Below, piece after piece: positions 1-9,332 of a stretch of DNA of 64,000 nt. How positions within the stretch are numbered: the first letter of the stretch is position 1; every line of letters begins with the position of its first letter. Position numbers and translations under genes: made by a program. Origin of the DNA: Nocardioides thalensis (lineage in GTDB: Bacteria; Actinomycetota; Actinomycetes; Propionibacteriales; Nocardioidaceae); NCBI RefSeq assembly GCF_013410655.1, contig NZ_JACCFP010000001.1, positions 62,001 to 126,000 on the forward strand, read 5' to 3'. The notes below the pieces were generated by a model, which was not told the DNA's origin, did not search any database, and saw only the letters and a program-made list of their open reading frames with translations.

Positions 1-446
1 CAGCTGCGGAACACGTCGTTGTCGTCGAGGTCCGAGTAGTGAACGGTGTCGGTGCCGCGGCCGCACTTGATCAGGTCGGGCTCACCGTCGGCGAAGATGT
101 AGACATCGTCCGCGCCGCGGGCGCCGAGCACGATGTCGTTGCCGTAGCCCGGCTGGAGGTTGTCGCGACCCGCCCCTCCGTAGAGGTCGTCGTTGCCGGC
201 GTCGCCCCACAGCGTGTCGTTGCCGACGTGCCCGAACAGGTGGTCCCAGCCGTCGTTGCCGCCGAATGCGTCGCCGCTGCCATAGCCGTAGACCCAGTCG
301 TCCTCGGATCCGCCCTCGAAGCGGTCGACGCCGGACCCGCCGTGGAACTCCTCGGCGTGCGCAGCGGTGGTGGCAGCGGCGACGAGCGCCGTCGTGGTGA
401 CGGCGACGAAGGTGCTGCGGATCAGCGTGGCGGTGTTGATGAACAT
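1..446 (-). CDS. Secreted RTX-type calcium-binding repeat protein (3' end outside window)
   Basis: The ATG at 446 opens a protein with a clear Sec signal peptide: a short N-terminus, the hydrophobic stretch FVAVTTTALVAAATTAA, and an AHA cleavage site near residue 32. After that come about eight glycine/aspartate-rich nonapeptide-like repeats (GGSGVDRFEGG, GNDTLWGDAGNDDLYGG, GYGNDIVLGARG), the hemolysin-type calcium-binding beta-roll pattern. The last visible residues, NDVFRSC, suggest the stop lies just beyond base 1. No enzymatic domain is visible, so this is a small exported repeat protein rather than a full toxin. A purine-rich AGGAAGA ribosome site lies upstream of the start. The substrate or role is unknown. 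Confidence 0.75.
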   Translation of the reverse strand, partial: MFINTATLIRSTFVAVTTTALVAAATTAAHAEEFHGGSGVDRFEGGSEDDWVYGYGSGDAFGGNDGWDHLFGHVGNDTLWGDAGNDDLYGGAGRDNLQPGYGNDIVLGARGADDVYIFADGEPDLIKCGRGTDTVHYSDLDDNDVFRS

Positions 447-586
447 GGTCTTCCTCCTGGGAGCAACGGTCCCCCGATGGGACCTGGTGCCGGAAGACTC
501 GCCCTAAGGCGCCGCCGGGGACATTGGGTGATGTCCCCACCTTTTCGGCGCCACCTCCCTACCGGGCAGCGCTCGATCGGGGAGGG

Positions 587-2044
587 TCAGGTGCCGCAGA
601 ACGTCTGGTAGCGCCCGAAGTCGTCGGGTGCCGGCTCGGCGTACCGCTCCAGTCCGGGCCGCGGCGTGAAGGGCCGTGTCACCGCGTCCAGGAGCCGCCC
701 GAGCGGGGCCAGGTCGTCGGCGACGGCGGCCGCCAGCGCCTCCTCGACCAGGTGGTTGGCGGGGACGTAGTGCGGGTTCACCGCGGCCATGGCGTCGGCG
801 TCGGGGTGATGTGCGCGCCAGCGGGCGAGCCAGTCGTCGATCGCAGCGAGGTCGAGGAACATCCCGCGCACCGGCTCGGACTCGCCGCGCGCGGCGGAGC
901 CCAGGCGCCGCCAGAACGCGGTGTGGTCGACGTGGCTGGCCTGGAGCAGCGGCAGCAGCTCGTCGACCAGGCCGTCGGCGGCCGGCGCGTCCGCCCGGGC
1001 CAGCCCGAGCTTGGCGCGCATGCCCGCCGACCACGCGGCGCCGTACGCCGGCCGGAACTCGCCGAGCACCTCGGTCGCGATCGCGACCGCGCGCTCAAGG
1101 TCCGGGTGCAGGAGGGGGAGCAGCGCCTCGCCGAACCTGGCCAGGTTCCACTCGGCGGCCAGCGGCTGGTTGCCGTAGGAGTAGCGGCCGCCGTGGTCGA
1201 TCGAGCTGAAGACGGTGGCGGGGTCGAAGGCGCCCAGGAACGCGCACGGCCCGTAGTCGATCGTCTCGCCGGAGATCGTCATGTTGTCGGTGTTCATGAC
1301 GCCGTGGACGAAGCCGACCAGCATCCAGCGGGCGACGAGGTCGGCCTGCGCGGCGACCACCGAGCGGTAGAGCGCGACGTAGGGCTCCGGATCGCCGGCC
1401 GCCGCCGGGTGGTGGCGCGCGATCGCGTGGTCGGCGAGCCGGCGCAGCAGGGCGTCGTCGCGGGTCGCCCGCACCAGCTGGAACGTCCCCACCCGGAGGT
1501 GGCTGCCGGCGACCCGGGCCAGCACCGCGCCGGGGAGGGCTGTCTCGCGCTGGACGTGCCGGCCGGTCGCGACCACGGCCAGCGAGCGGGTCGTCGGGAT
1601 GCCCAGCGCGTGCATGGCCTCGCTGACGACGTACTCGCGGAGCATCGGGCCCACCGCGGCCCGGCCGTCGCCGCCGCGGGCGAACGGCGTCCGTCCCGAG
1701 CCCTTCAGGTGGAGGTCGTGCAGCCTGCCGTCCCGACCGGTCAGCTCGCCGAGGAGGAGCGCGCGGCCGTCGCCGAGCCGGGCGAACCCGCCGAACTGGT
1801 GGCCGGCGTAGGCCTGCGCCACCGGCTTCGCGTCGGGCGGGAGCCGGTTGCCCGTCAGCAGCCCGACGCCGGCCTCGGTCCGCAACCACTCCGGGTCGAG
1901 GCCGAGCTCCTCGGCCAGCGGCTCGTTGAGGACCAGCAGCCGCGGCGCCGGCGGCTCCTCCGCCTGCCAGGGCGCGGCCAGCTCCTCGAGCTCGGTCGCG
2001 AACTGCGCACGGAGGAGGCCGGTGCCGGGAGGGGCGGTGGTCAT
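587..2044 (-). CDS. selO: Protein adenylyltransferase SelO (YdiU family)
   Basis: This 485-residue protein matches the SelO/YdiU (UPF0061) family along its length. These are pseudokinase-fold enzymes that transfer AMP from ATP to Ser/Thr/Tyr of target proteins. Family landmarks are [19 protein letters not shown] (residues about 77-95), [20 protein letters not shown], the [20 protein letters not shown] segment around residue 250 that carries metal-binding Asn/Asp, and the [14 protein letters not shown] block. The length is typical. Bacterial members usually have Cys in place of the eukaryotic selenocysteine near the C-terminus, and a Cys is present in the terminal QTFCGT. The gene sits alone, 43 bp after the end of the symporter gene, and may be its distal partner. 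Confidence 0.93.
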   Translation of the reverse strand: MTTAPPGTGLLRAQFATELEELAAPWQAEEPPAPRLLVLNEPLAEELGLDPEWLRTEAGVGLLTGNRLPPDAKPVAQAYAGHQFGGFARLGDGRALLLGELTGRDGRLHDLHLKGSGRTPFARGGDGRAAVGPMLREYVVSEAMHALGIPTTRSLAVVATGRHVQRETALPGAVLARVAGSHLRVGTFQLVRATRDDALLRRLADHAIARHHPAAAGDPEPYVALYRSVVAAQADLVARWMLVGFVHGVMNTDNMTISGETIDYGPCAFLGAFDPATVFSSIDHGGRYSYGNQPLAAEWNLARFGEALLPLLHPDLERAVAIATEVLGEFRPAYGAAWSAGMRAKLGLARADAPAADGLVDELLPLLQASHVDHTAFWRRLGSAARGESEPVRGMFLDLAAIDDWLARWRAHHPDADAMAAVNPHYVPANHLVEEALAAAVADDLAPLGRLLDAVTRPFTPRPGLERYAEPAPDDFGRYQTFCGT

Positions 2045-2087
2045 GCTTCGAGCGTACGGATGCGACCGGCACGGATCGCCTCCGTGC

Positions 2088-3596
2088 TCAGCGCCGCTCC
2101 ATCTCCAGCGCCTCCGGCGTGTGCAGCCGCACGAGGAAGCGACGGGCGTGGGCGGGCGCCCTGCTCGCGGTGAGCCGCGAGACCACCACCATCACCGCGA
2201 ACGCCAGCGGGATGCTCCACGCCGCAGGCTGGGCGAGGAGCGCGCCGATCCACCCGTCGGGGTGCACCCCGGCGAGCGTGAGCACCGCGGCGCCTCCCGC
2301 GCCGAGGCCGCCCGCGCCGAGCCCGGCGATCGCGCCGGCGTCGGTCAGGCCGTGCCACCAGATGCCGAGCACCAGCAGGGGGCAGAACGTCGAGGCGGCG
2401 ACCGCGAAGGCCAGACCCACCGACACCGCCACGCCGAGGTTCGGCACCGCGAGCGACACCGCCACCGGGATCACGACCGCGACCACGGCCGACAGCCGCC
2501 ATGCGCTGACGCCCGCACCCTTGGCGGGCAGCAGCCGCGGCGTGACGTCCTGGGTCAGCACGCCGGAGACGGCGATCGCCAGCCCCGACGCGGTCGACAG
2601 GAACGCCGCGAACGCGCCGGCGGTCACCAGCCCGGTCAGGATCTCTCCGCCGGCACCCGACAGCATCAGTCGGGGCAGCTCGAGGACCACGACCTCCGAC
2701 CGGTTGTCGCGCACGAGCTCCTCGCCGTAGATGCGGCCGAGCCCGGCGTACACCGGCGGCCAGAGGTAGAAGAGGCCGAGCAGGGCGAGCACCACGAGCG
2801 TCGTACGGCGCGCGCCGTGGCCGTCGGGGTTGGTGTAGAACCGCACGACCACGTGCGGCAGCCCCATGGTGCCGAGGAACGTGGCGAGGATCAGCGAGTA
2901 CGTCGTGTAGAGGCCGATCGAGCCGTCGCCCGCGACCGGGACCGACCAGCCGCCGGACGCGGTGCCGGCCGGCCGGCCGTCGTCCCACCAGACCGCGAGC
3001 AGCACCATCGCGGGGACGAGCAGCGCGGTCAGCTTCAGCCAGTACTGGAAGGCCTGGACGAACGTGATCGACCGCATCCCTCCCGACGCGACGTTGACGA
3101 GCACGACGGTGCCGACGATGACCGGTCCCGCCCACTCGGGTGCGCCGATCGTCGCCTCGAGCGTGATGCCGGCGCCCTCGAACTGAGGCAGCAGGTAGAG
3201 CCAGCCGACGCCGACGACGAGGAGCGAGCACGCCGACCGGGCCACCGCGGACCCGAGCCGTGCCTCGGCGAAGTCGGGGAGCGTGTAGGCGCCGGACCGG
3301 CGCAGGGGGGCGGCGACGAGGACCAGCAGGACGAGGTAGCCGGCGGTCCAGCCGACGGGATACCAGAGCATCTCCGCGCCGCCCACGAGCAGCAGGCCGG
3401 CGACGCCGAGGAACGAGGCGGCGGAGAGGTACTCCCCGCCGATGGCGGACGCGTTGAGCCGCGGGTTGACGGTGCGGGACGCGACGAAGAAGTCGCTCGT
3501 GGTGCGGGAGAACCGCAGCCCCCAGGTGCCGATGCCGAGCGTGACCGCGGTGACCAGGAGGACCGCGATCACACCGGGCACGGAGTCGGTGCTCAT
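2088..3596 (-). CDS. Sodium:solute symporter, acetate/monocarboxylate type (ActP/MctC-like)
   Basis: A 502-residue integral membrane protein with about 13 hydrophobic helices and the solute:sodium symporter signature. [20 protein letters not shown] and [14 protein letters not shown] in the first 70 residues are typical of the cation/acetate symporter branch (ActP of E. coli, MctC of corynebacteria). It probably imports acetate or another short monocarboxylate with a cation. The ATG at 3596 overlaps the stop of the small membrane protein by four bases (ATGA), so the two are translationally coupled. Sensor kinase and response regulator genes lie upstream in the same operon, which suggests substrate-responsive expression. 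The substrate is inferred from family and context. Confidence 0.88.
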   Translation of the reverse strand: MSTDSVPGVIAVLLVTAVTLGIGTWGLRFSRTTSDFFVASRTVNPRLNASAIGGEYLSAASFLGVAGLLLVGGAEMLWYPVGWTAGYLVLLVLVAAPLRRSGAYTLPDFAEARLGSAVARSACSLLVVGVGWLYLLPQFEGAGITLEATIGAPEWAGPVIVGTVVLVNVASGGMRSITFVQAFQYWLKLTALLVPAMVLLAVWWDDGRPAGTASGGWSVPVAGDGSIGLYTTYSLILATFLGTMGLPHVVVRFYTNPDGHGARRTTLVVLALLGLFYLWPPVYAGLGRIYGEELVRDNRSEVVVLELPRLMLSGAGGEILTGLVTAGAFAAFLSTASGLAIAVSGVLTQDVTPRLLPAKGAGVSAWRLSAVVAVVIPVAVSLAVPNLGVAVSVGLAFAVAASTFCPLLVLGIWWHGLTDAGAIAGLGAGGLGAGGAAVLTLAGVHPDGWIGALLAQPAAWSIPLAFAVMVVVSRLTASRAPAHARRFLVRLHTPEALEMERR

Positions 3597-3985
3597 GCGT
3601 CGGGCTCCCGGTCCGGGACGTCGACCAGGAGGTCGGCGAAGTCGCGCTCGTTGCGCTCGACGAGCCGGACGTAGCGCCAGCCGAGGAAGAGCAGGAACGG
3701 GTAGACCGCACCGCCGAGCAGCACCCAGGCCAGCGGGAGCCCGAACGGGTGCAGGTCGCCGAGGTCGGGCACCAGCCGGAACAGGAGCGGGATCCCGCCG
3801 ACGGTGACCGCCACGAGCAGCAGCATCCGCAGCGCGAGGAACAGCTGCTCGCGCAGCAGGGACTGCAGGTAGACGCCGCCGAGCGGGGTCTGCTCGTGGA
3901 CGTCACCCAGCCGGTCGCGCGGCCGGGCCGCCGTCCGCCGCGGCGGCCCGGTCACCCGCACCCGCTGCGGCCGGTCCTCGCTCAC
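3593..3985 (-). CDS. Small two-helix membrane protein of the symporter operon (DUF485-like)
   Basis: The predicted 130-residue protein starts at a GTG (3985) that overlaps the response-regulator stop as GTGA, and it ends overlapping the symporter start as ATGA. It has a basic N-terminal tail, two transmembrane segments (LFLALRMLLLVAVTVGGIPL, and FGLPLAWVLLGGAVYPFLLF) and a short charged C-terminus. Acetate symporter genes are commonly preceded by a small two-helix DUF485 protein (YjcH in E. coli), and this gene has that position and topology. I cannot confirm the DUF485 assignment by alignment. It is probably an accessory or stabilising subunit of the transporter. Confidence 0.72.
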   Translation of the reverse strand: MSEDRPQRVRVTGPPRRTAARPRDRLGDVHEQTPLGGVYLQSLLREQLFLALRMLLLVAVTVGGIPLLFRLVPDLGDLHPFGLPLAWVLLGGAVYPFLLFLGWRYVRLVERNERDFADLLVDVPDREPDA

Positions 3986-4725
3986 GACGAGCCGCTCCGC
4001 GCGCGCCGAACGAGCACGTCGCGAAGCTCGCGGCTGTGGCGCCGGCTGACAGGCAGCTCGGTGCCCGCCACGACCACGCTGGTGCGCCCGGCCTCGGTGC
4101 GCACCTCGGTGACGTGCGCCAGCGCGACGAGCAGTGACCGGTGGATGCGATGGAAGCCGGCGGGGCGCCAGTCGTCCTCGAGCGTGGAGAGCGGGATTCG
4201 CACCAGGTAGGACTCGCCGCTCGCGGTGTGCAGCCGGGCGTAGTCGCCCTGCGCCTCGACGTGGGAGATGTCGCCGCGGTCGACGAAGCGGGTGACGCCG
4301 CCGCGCTCGACGGCGATCTGGGTGTCCGCCGGCGGCGGCCGGCGGTCGCTGCCCTGGACGACCCGGCGGATCGCCTCCGCGAGCCGCTCCGCGCGCACCG
4401 GCTTGAGCACGTAGTCGACGGCGTGGAGGTCGAACGCCTCGACGGCGTGCTCCTCGTGCGCGGTCACGAAGACCACGGGCGGCGGCTCCTTGAAGTTGCC
4501 GAGCACCTCGGCCAGCTCGAGCCCGTTGAGTCCGGGCATCTGGATGTCGAGCAGCACGCAGTCGACGTCCTTCTCGCGCAGCAGCCGCAGGCCCTCTGTA
4601 GCCGACGTGCACGGGATGACCTCGCCGACCCGGTCGTCCCGGTCGAGGAGGTAGGCGAGCTCGTCGAGCGCCGGCTGCTCGTCGTCGACGACGAGCACCC
4701 GCAGCGGCCGGTTGTCGCCGGTCAT
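3982..4725 (-). CDS. LytTR-family response regulator
   Basis: A 247-residue regulator with a receiver domain at residues about 9-125 (VLVVDDEQPALDEL, phosphoacceptor in VLLDIQMPGLNG, VFVTAHEEHAVEAF, DYVLKPV) and a C-terminal LytTR DNA-binding domain at about 145-245 (GDISHVEAQGDYARLHTASG, FHRIHRSLLVAL, LPVSRRHSRELRDVL). It overlaps the upstream sensor kinase by ATGA and the downstream membrane protein by GTGA, so the four genes form one coupled unit. Its likely target is the promoter of this operon, giving substrate-dependent control of the acetate-type symporter, as in other LytS/LytR-actP arrangements. No operator was identified. Confidence 0.92.
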   Translation of the reverse strand: MTGDNRPLRVLVVDDEQPALDELAYLLDRDDRVGEVIPCTSATEGLRLLREKDVDCVLLDIQMPGLNGLELAEVLGNFKEPPPVVFVTAHEEHAVEAFDLHAVDYVLKPVRAERLAEAIRRVVQGSDRRPPPADTQIAVERGGVTRFVDRGDISHVEAQGDYARLHTASGESYLVRIPLSTLEDDWRPAGFHRIHRSLLVALAHVTEVRTEAGRTSVVVAGTELPVSRRHSRELRDVLVRRARSGSS

Positions 4726-5876
4726 GCCGGCGTCCCGACCGAGACGCCGGGGGCGAACTTGGGCACGCGTACGACGACCCTCGTCCCCGCGCCCGGTGCC
4801 GTCTCCACGACGAGACCGTAGTCGTCGCCGAAGGTCGCACGCAGCCGGGAGTCCACGTTTCCGAGCCCGACGGAGTCCATCCCCTTGTCGCCGGCCAGCG
4901 CGCGCCGTACGACCTCGGGGTCCTCGCCGACGCCGTCGTCCTCGACCTCGACGACGCACTCGTGGCCGCGGTCGAACGCCGCGATCCGCAGGTGGCCGGA
5001 GCGGCCGGGGGCGGACTCGAGGCCGTGGCGGACGGCGTTCTCGACGAGCGGCTGGATGCAGAGGAACGGTACGGCGACCGGGAGCACCTCGGGCGCGACG
5101 TTGAGCGTGACGCGGAGCCGGTCGCCGAAACGCGCCTGCTCGAGCAGGAGGTAGCGCTCGATGGAGCGCAGCTCGTCGGCGAGGGTCGTGAACTCGCCGT
5201 GCCGGCGGAACGAGTAGCGGGTGAAGTCGGCGAACTCCAGCAGCAGCTCGCGGGCCCGGTCGGGGTCGGTGCGGACGAAGCTGGCGATCGCGCCGAGGGA
5301 GTTGTAGACGAAGTGCGGGCTGATCTGGGCCCGCAGCGCGCGGACCTCGGCCTCCATCAGCCGCCGGCGGCTGGCGTCGAGCTCGGCGAGCTCGAGCTGG
5401 CCGGACACCCACTGCGCCACCTCGTCGGTCGCCCGCACCAGGCCCGCGGTCGCGTCGGTCGCGTAGGCCTGCACCGTGCCGACGACGCGGTCCTCGACGA
5501 CGAGCGGGCTGACCACGGCGGTGCGCACCGGGCAGCTCGGCACCGAGCACGGCAGCTGGTCGCGGTCGACGGTGCGGGTGGTGCCGCTCTGCGCCGTGTC
5601 ACCGCTGACGAGGGCGGCCGCCAGCGCGGCCGACTGGTCGAGGTGGTGGTTGCCGAGGCCGTCCCAGGCGAGCGTGGTCGCGGTGTCGGTGAGCGCCAGC
5701 GCGGGCGTGCCGAGCAGGGTGCGCAGGTGCTTGATCGCCCGCTCCGCGCTGTCGGTGGTCAGCCCCTCGCGGAGGGCCGGTGAGGCGAGCGACGCCTGGT
5801 GCAGGGCGCGGAAGGTCGCCCGATCGGCCTCGGTCCCGAGGTGGCCCGGACGCCACCGGCGCAGCCAGCGCACCAT
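4722..5876 (-). CDS. LytS-type sensor histidine kinase
   Basis: A 384-residue cytoplasmic-looking kinase. An N-terminal GAF-like sensory region (about 30-180) precedes the His_kinase family dimerisation block with the phosphoacceptor in RAQISPHFVYNSLGAIASF (about 195-215). The ATPase follows with the N-box PLVENAVRHGLES, G1 box EDDGVG, and MDSVGLGNVDSRLRATFGDD. This is the LytS/YehU class, which pairs with LytTR regulators such as the one overlapping its 3' end. No transmembrane segment is obvious, so it probably senses an internal ligand. CSVPSCPV in the sensory part gives a Cys pair. It is the first gene of the symporter operon. Confidence 0.92.
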   Translation of the reverse strand: MVRWLRRWRPGHLGTEADRATFRALHQASLASPALREGLTTDSAERAIKHLRTLLGTPALALTDTATTLAWDGLGNHHLDQSAALAAALVSGDTAQSGTTRTVDRDQLPCSVPSCPVRTAVVSPLVVEDRVVGTVQAYATDATAGLVRATDEVAQWVSGQLELAELDASRRRLMEAEVRALRAQISPHFVYNSLGAIASFVRTDPDRARELLLEFADFTRYSFRRHGEFTTLADELRSIERYLLLEQARFGDRLRVTLNVAPEVLPVAVPFLCIQPLVENAVRHGLESAPGRSGHLRIAAFDRGHECVVEVEDDGVGEDPEVVRRALAGDKGMDSVGLGNVDSRLRATFGDDYGLVVETAPGAGTRVVVRVPKFAPGVSVGTPA

Positions 5877-5933
5877 GGGCGAACTCTAGGCGAGTAAGCG
5901 AGCGACAGCACCGGGCGAGGAACGAGCCCGAAG

Positions 5934-5960
5934 GGCTGGCCGCGAGCGCGCGAGCCAGCC
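5934..5960 (-). terminator. GC-rich hairpin after the methyltransferase gene
   Basis: Perfect 7-bp arms GGCTGGC (5934-5940) and GCCAGCC (5954-5960) enclose a GC loop, just past the stop of the methyltransferase gene on the minus strand. There is no U-tract, so the hairpin could be a terminator or simply a palindrome in the 107-bp gap. Confidence 0.35.
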
Positions 5961-5983
5961 GCGCCAGCGGCTAAGGATGCGGA

Positions 5984-6913
5984 TCAGCGGAAGTCGATGA
6001 GCAGCACGCCGGAGTCGTCGTCGGTCGGCGGCTCGGTGATCGCGACGGTGTCCTCGCCGTACGGCACCTCGGCGGCCGGGCCGTCGAGGGCGGGTGCCTC
6101 GACGTCGCTGCCGTCGGGCGCCGGGTCGGCCGCGGCCGGCGTACGGGCCTCGGTCTTCGGCCGGATGCCGACCACGGCGCGGTAGCACTCCACGACGTAG
6201 GGCAGCTGCATGCCGTCCATGCCGCGGCCGTAGTCGTCGTAGAAGGCGAGCACCTCGCGGAGCTTGGCCTCGCGCTCCTCCGGCTGGAGGGTGGCGACGT
6301 TGGAGCGGGACAGCACGAGGTGGCGGATCGACTCGCGGTCGACGACCTGCCACTGCTTGAACGACTCGGACTCGACCGGGCCGAAGTAGGGCGACGACTC
6401 GAGCGCATCGTCGATACCGCCGCCGACGGTGTCCTGCCGGCCGATGATCCGCCCGAAGCGCTTGACCCACGGGATCCGCTCGTCGCGGGTGTTCCAGACC
6501 AGGGAGAGGCTGCCGCCGCGCTTGAGCACGCGGGCGATCTCGGGCAGCGCCTTGTCCTTGTCGAACCAGTGGTAGGACTGGCCCGCGATCACCAGGTCGT
6601 AGGACGCGTCGGCGGCGGGGATGTCCTCGGCCGAGGTCTGGGAGAGCCGGGCGACCGGCACGTTCTGAGCGAGCCGGTCGAGCATCGCCGGGTCGGGATC
6701 GGTGGCGTGCACGTCGTGGCCCAGCTCGACGAGCGCCGCGGTCAGCTTGCCGGTGCCCGCGCCGAGCTCGAGGATCGACAGCGGGTCGTCGCCGGTCAGC
6801 CAGCGGACGGCGTCGAGCGGATAGCCCGGACGTCCGCGCTCGTAGGCGTCGACCACGCTCCCGAAGGACAGGGCGGGGGTCGGTGCGGTCGGGCTGGTGT
6901 CGTCGGTAGGCAT
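5984..6913 (-). CDS. Class I SAM-dependent methyltransferase (Methyltransf_11 type)
   Basis: A 309-residue protein with an N-terminal Rossmann methyltransferase domain. Motif I is ILELGAGTGKLTAALVELG (about residue 50), the acidic strand ends in HATDPDPAML, and motif IV is YDLVIAGQSYHWFDKDKALP. The ALPEIARVLKRGG element is typical of Methyltransf_11. The last 60 residues are Pro/Ala/Asp rich and probably disordered. The substrate cannot be told from sequence. The gene is divergent from the Fic-like gene, with 37 bp between the starts, so the two promoters must be packed together. Confidence 0.85.
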   Translation of the reverse strand: MPTDDTSPTAPTPALSFGSVVDAYERGRPGYPLDAVRWLTGDDPLSILELGAGTGKLTAALVELGHDVHATDPDPAMLDRLAQNVPVARLSQTSAEDIPAADASYDLVIAGQSYHWFDKDKALPEIARVLKRGGSLSLVWNTRDERIPWVKRFGRIIGRQDTVGGGIDDALESSPYFGPVESESFKQWQVVDRESIRHLVLSRSNVATLQPEEREAKLREVLAFYDDYGRGMDGMQLPYVVECYRAVVGIRPKTEARTPAAADPAPDGSDVEAPALDGPAAEVPYGEDTVAITEPPTDDDSGVLLIDFR

Positions 6914-6950
6914 CGCAGGTTCACGGTAGCCGCTCGGTAACGTTCCGTCG

Positions 6951-7679
6951 GTGAGCATGGACCCGCTGTCGTGGTTGGTGTCGCTGGAAGGCGTGCCGTC
7001 GGCCCTCGCGTCGGCCCGTGACGGCATCGACGTCGTGCTCCGCGATCGCGGGCTGCGCCGTACGTCGCCGGAGACGACCGCCGAGTCGCTGCTGCGCGGG
7101 GCGCACGCCTCCGCGGTGCTCGAGGGCTCCGCGTCGAGCCTGGCCGAGGTGCGCGCAGGGGCCGGCGACGAGATCGCCGCCGACGCGGTGCGGGTGTCCA
7201 CCGAGCTGCTCGCGCTCGTGCCGGTGCTGCGCCGCGCCCCGCTCCAGGCCCTGGCCCGCATCCACGCGCTGGCCGCCGCGGGCTCCCTGCCCGAGGAGCG
7301 GCTCGGCCGCCCGCGCGACGGCGAGGCGGCGCAGCGGGTGCGCGATCTCGCCCAGCTGCTGACCTCGCCGACGGAGGCGCCGGCCCTCGGCGTCGCCGCC
7401 CTCGTCCACGCCGAGCTCGCGACGGCCGCGCCCTTCCCCTCGCACAACGGGATCGTGGCGCGGGCCGCCGAGCGACTGGTGCTGGTCGCGAAAGGCGTCG
7501 ACGAGAAGTCGCTCGTGGTGCCCGAGGCCGCCCACCTGGCGCTGCGCGCGGAGTACGAGTCCAACCTCCGTGGCTTCGGCTCCGGCAAGCCGGCGGGCAT
7601 CCACTCGTGGCTGCTGTACGCCGCCGAGGCGTACGCCGCGGCCGCGGAGGCGAGCCCGCTCCGTCGCGACGCCGAGTAG
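6951..7679 (+). CDS. Fic-like protein with degenerate active-site motif
   Basis: A 242-residue, mostly helical protein. AESLLRGAHASAVLEGSASSL (about 44-64) resembles the helix with the inhibitory motif in Fic proteins. The expected catalytic motif HxFxxGNGRxxR appears only as H followed by AELATAAPFPSHNGIVAR, keeping the Asn-Gly but losing the Gly-Asn-Gly-Arg order. AMP-transfer activity is therefore doubtful. GTG at 6951 and ATG at 6957 are both plausible starts. It lies near the HAD phosphatase and Ssd genes, as the Rv3662c-type gene does in mycobacteria (from memory of that locus). It converges with the P450 gene with a single base between stops. Confidence 0.6.
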   Translation: MSMDPLSWLVSLEGVPSALASARDGIDVVLRDRGLRRTSPETTAESLLRGAHASAVLEGSASSLAEVRAGAGDEIAADAVRVSTELLALVPVLRRAPLQALARIHALAAAGSLPEERLGRPRDGEAAQRVRDLAQLLTSPTEAPALGVAALVHAELATAAPFPSHNGIVARAAERLVLVAKGVDEKSLVVPEAAHLALRAEYESNLRGFGSGKPAGIHSWLLYAAEAYAAAAEASPLRRDAE

Positions 7680-7680
7680 C

Positions 7681-9045
7681 TCAGCCGCGCGGCGTGACCT
7701 CGCTGAGGACGGGCTCGAGCGGGTAGAGCGTGATGCCCGACCCGACCGGCAGGTGGTCGGAGGTGCCGGCCGGGGCGGAGAAGTCGAACGCCCGCACCAG
7801 CTGCGTGAGCGTCGCGGCCGACTCGAGCATCGAGAAGTGCTGGCCGATGCACGCGCGCGGCCCCGCGCCGAACGGGACCCACGCGTAGCGGTTGCGGCGC
7901 TCGTCGCCCAGGAACCGGTCCGGGTCGAACGCCAGCGGGTCGGGCCACAGGTCGGGCCGGCGGTGGATGGTCCACACCGAGAGCACGACGTCGGATCCGG
8001 CCGGTACGGCGTACCCGCCGATGTTGCTGTCCTCGGCCGTGAGGCGGCCCGTGAACGGAGCGGACGGATAGAGCCGCATCGCCTCCTTGAGCACCGCCGT
8101 CGTGTAGGGCAGCGCCTGCAGGCTCGCCGCCGTGGGCCGCGCGTCGCCGAGCACGTCCGCGACCTCGGCCCGCACGCGCTCCTGGGCCTCGGGGTGCCGC
8201 CCGAGCAGGTGCAGCGTGAACGTCAGCGCCGTCGACGTGGTCTCGTGCCCGGCGAGCAGGAAGATCAGGACCTGGTCGCGCACCTCCTCGTCGGTCATGT
8301 GCGCGTCGCCGTCGCGAGCCGCGATGAGCAGCGAGGCGAGGTCGTCGCCTCCGGCGCCGGCCGTACGGCGCCGCGCGATCAGGTCGGAGCAGACCTGCTG
8401 GAGCGCGTCGCGCGCGCCCTTGAACTCGCGGTTGAACTTGAACGGCACGGCGAGCGGGACCGGCACCGGCAGCGCGACCCGGGTGACGATCGACCGGTTG
8501 AGCGCCGGGAACCAGCGCGCGACCGCCGCCTCCAGCGGGCCGGCGTCGGTGCCGAAGAGCGCCCGCGTGACGACCCGGAGCGTGAGGTGGGTGAGGCCGG
8601 CGCCGAGGTCGACGGTGCCGCCGTCGCGCCATCGGTCGACGAGCTCGTCGGCGGCATCGACCATCTCGTCGGTGTAGGACTCGACCCGGGTTCGGGTGAA
8701 GACGGGCTGGATGAACCGCTTCTGCCGCAGCCACTCGTCGCCCCAGGCGGTGAGGATCCCGTCGCCCAGCGCGACCTGGATCTGCTGGTAGAAGCGCTGC
8801 CCTTCCTTGCTGTAGTGGGCGAACGTCTTCGCGGAGAGCACCTCCTCGACCGCCGTCGGGCTGTGACAGACGTAGAGGTGCTTGGACAGCGGCCCGGCCC
8901 CGAGCACGACCCGGACGACGTCGGACTCGGGCGTCACCGTGGACGTGAAGAAGTCGATCTGGTTGCGGGTGATCTCGCGCGCCGCCGTCAGGCCGCCCAC
9001 CGGATGGTCGGGCGGCGCGGGGAGCACCGGGTCGGCGATGGTCAT
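7681..9045 (-). CDS. Cytochrome P450
   Basis: A 454-residue P450 monooxygenase. The I-helix oxygen-binding motif is AGHETTST, the K-helix ExxR is EAMR, the PERF-like element is FDPDRF, and the heme-binding loop is FGAGPRACIGQHF with the proximal ligand Cys399. No membrane anchor is visible, so it should be soluble and need separate ferredoxin partners, which are not in the window. The TLRVVTRALFGTD region and overall form resemble CYP102/CYP110-like fatty-acid or terpenoid-type P450s, but the substrate is not inferable. It sits between the HAD-phosphatase block and the Fic-like gene, which suggests insertion into an otherwise conserved neighbourhood. Confidence 0.95.
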   Translation of the reverse strand: MTIADPVLPAPPDHPVGGLTAAREITRNQIDFFTSTVTPESDVVRVVLGAGPLSKHLYVCHSPTAVEEVLSAKTFAHYSKEGQRFYQQIQVALGDGILTAWGDEWLRQKRFIQPVFTRTRVESYTDEMVDAADELVDRWRDGGTVDLGAGLTHLTLRVVTRALFGTDAGPLEAAVARWFPALNRSIVTRVALPVPVPLAVPFKFNREFKGARDALQQVCSDLIARRRTAGAGGDDLASLLIAARDGDAHMTDEEVRDQVLIFLLAGHETTSTALTFTLHLLGRHPEAQERVRAEVADVLGDARPTAASLQALPYTTAVLKEAMRLYPSAPFTGRLTAEDSNIGGYAVPAGSDVVLSVWTIHRRPDLWPDPLAFDPDRFLGDERRNRYAWVPFGAGPRACIGQHFSMLESAATLTQLVRAFDFSAPAGTSDHLPVGSGITLYPLEPVLSEVTPRG

Positions 9046-9064
9046 GGATCCACCTTGCCGTAAA

Positions 9065-9265
9065 TATGCTGGTGGCACCCGAGTCACGAAGGTCTCTCGG
9101 ATGCCACCGCTGACACGTGAACCGTGGGCTACCAGGCGTGCATCGACTAGTGCTGCCCCGGGATTCTCCCGGTCGGCCAGCGCCCTGTTAGGAAGGGTAG
9201 ATCGCCGCGTGGGTACCCGGGTCACGTGTTGACTTTGGAGTTCTTGCACTCCTTTGTACGCCCCT
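9065..9265 (-). ncRNA. Candidate Ms1-like (6S-type) small RNA
   Basis: A 287-bp gap without a gene lies just downstream of the HAD-phosphatase gene. In mycobacteria and streptomycetes the abundant RNA-polymerase-binding RNA Ms1 (MTS2823, scr3559) is encoded at this relative position. On the minus strand, TTGAAG and TACAAA are 17 bp apart (about 9288-9260) and could be a promoter. The interval ends in a strong hairpin with arms GGTGGCA and TGCCACC (about 9070-9107) near the P450 start. A small inverted repeat GGAGT/ACTCC lies near 9237-9252. Both ends and the strand are inferred; no covariance search was possible. Confidence 0.4.
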
Positions 9266-9332
9266 CGGCGGGCACCTTCAAGGGTTGTCTTTTCGGGCGC
9301 ACCGGAGGAACGTGGATCGTCGGGACATGTCC

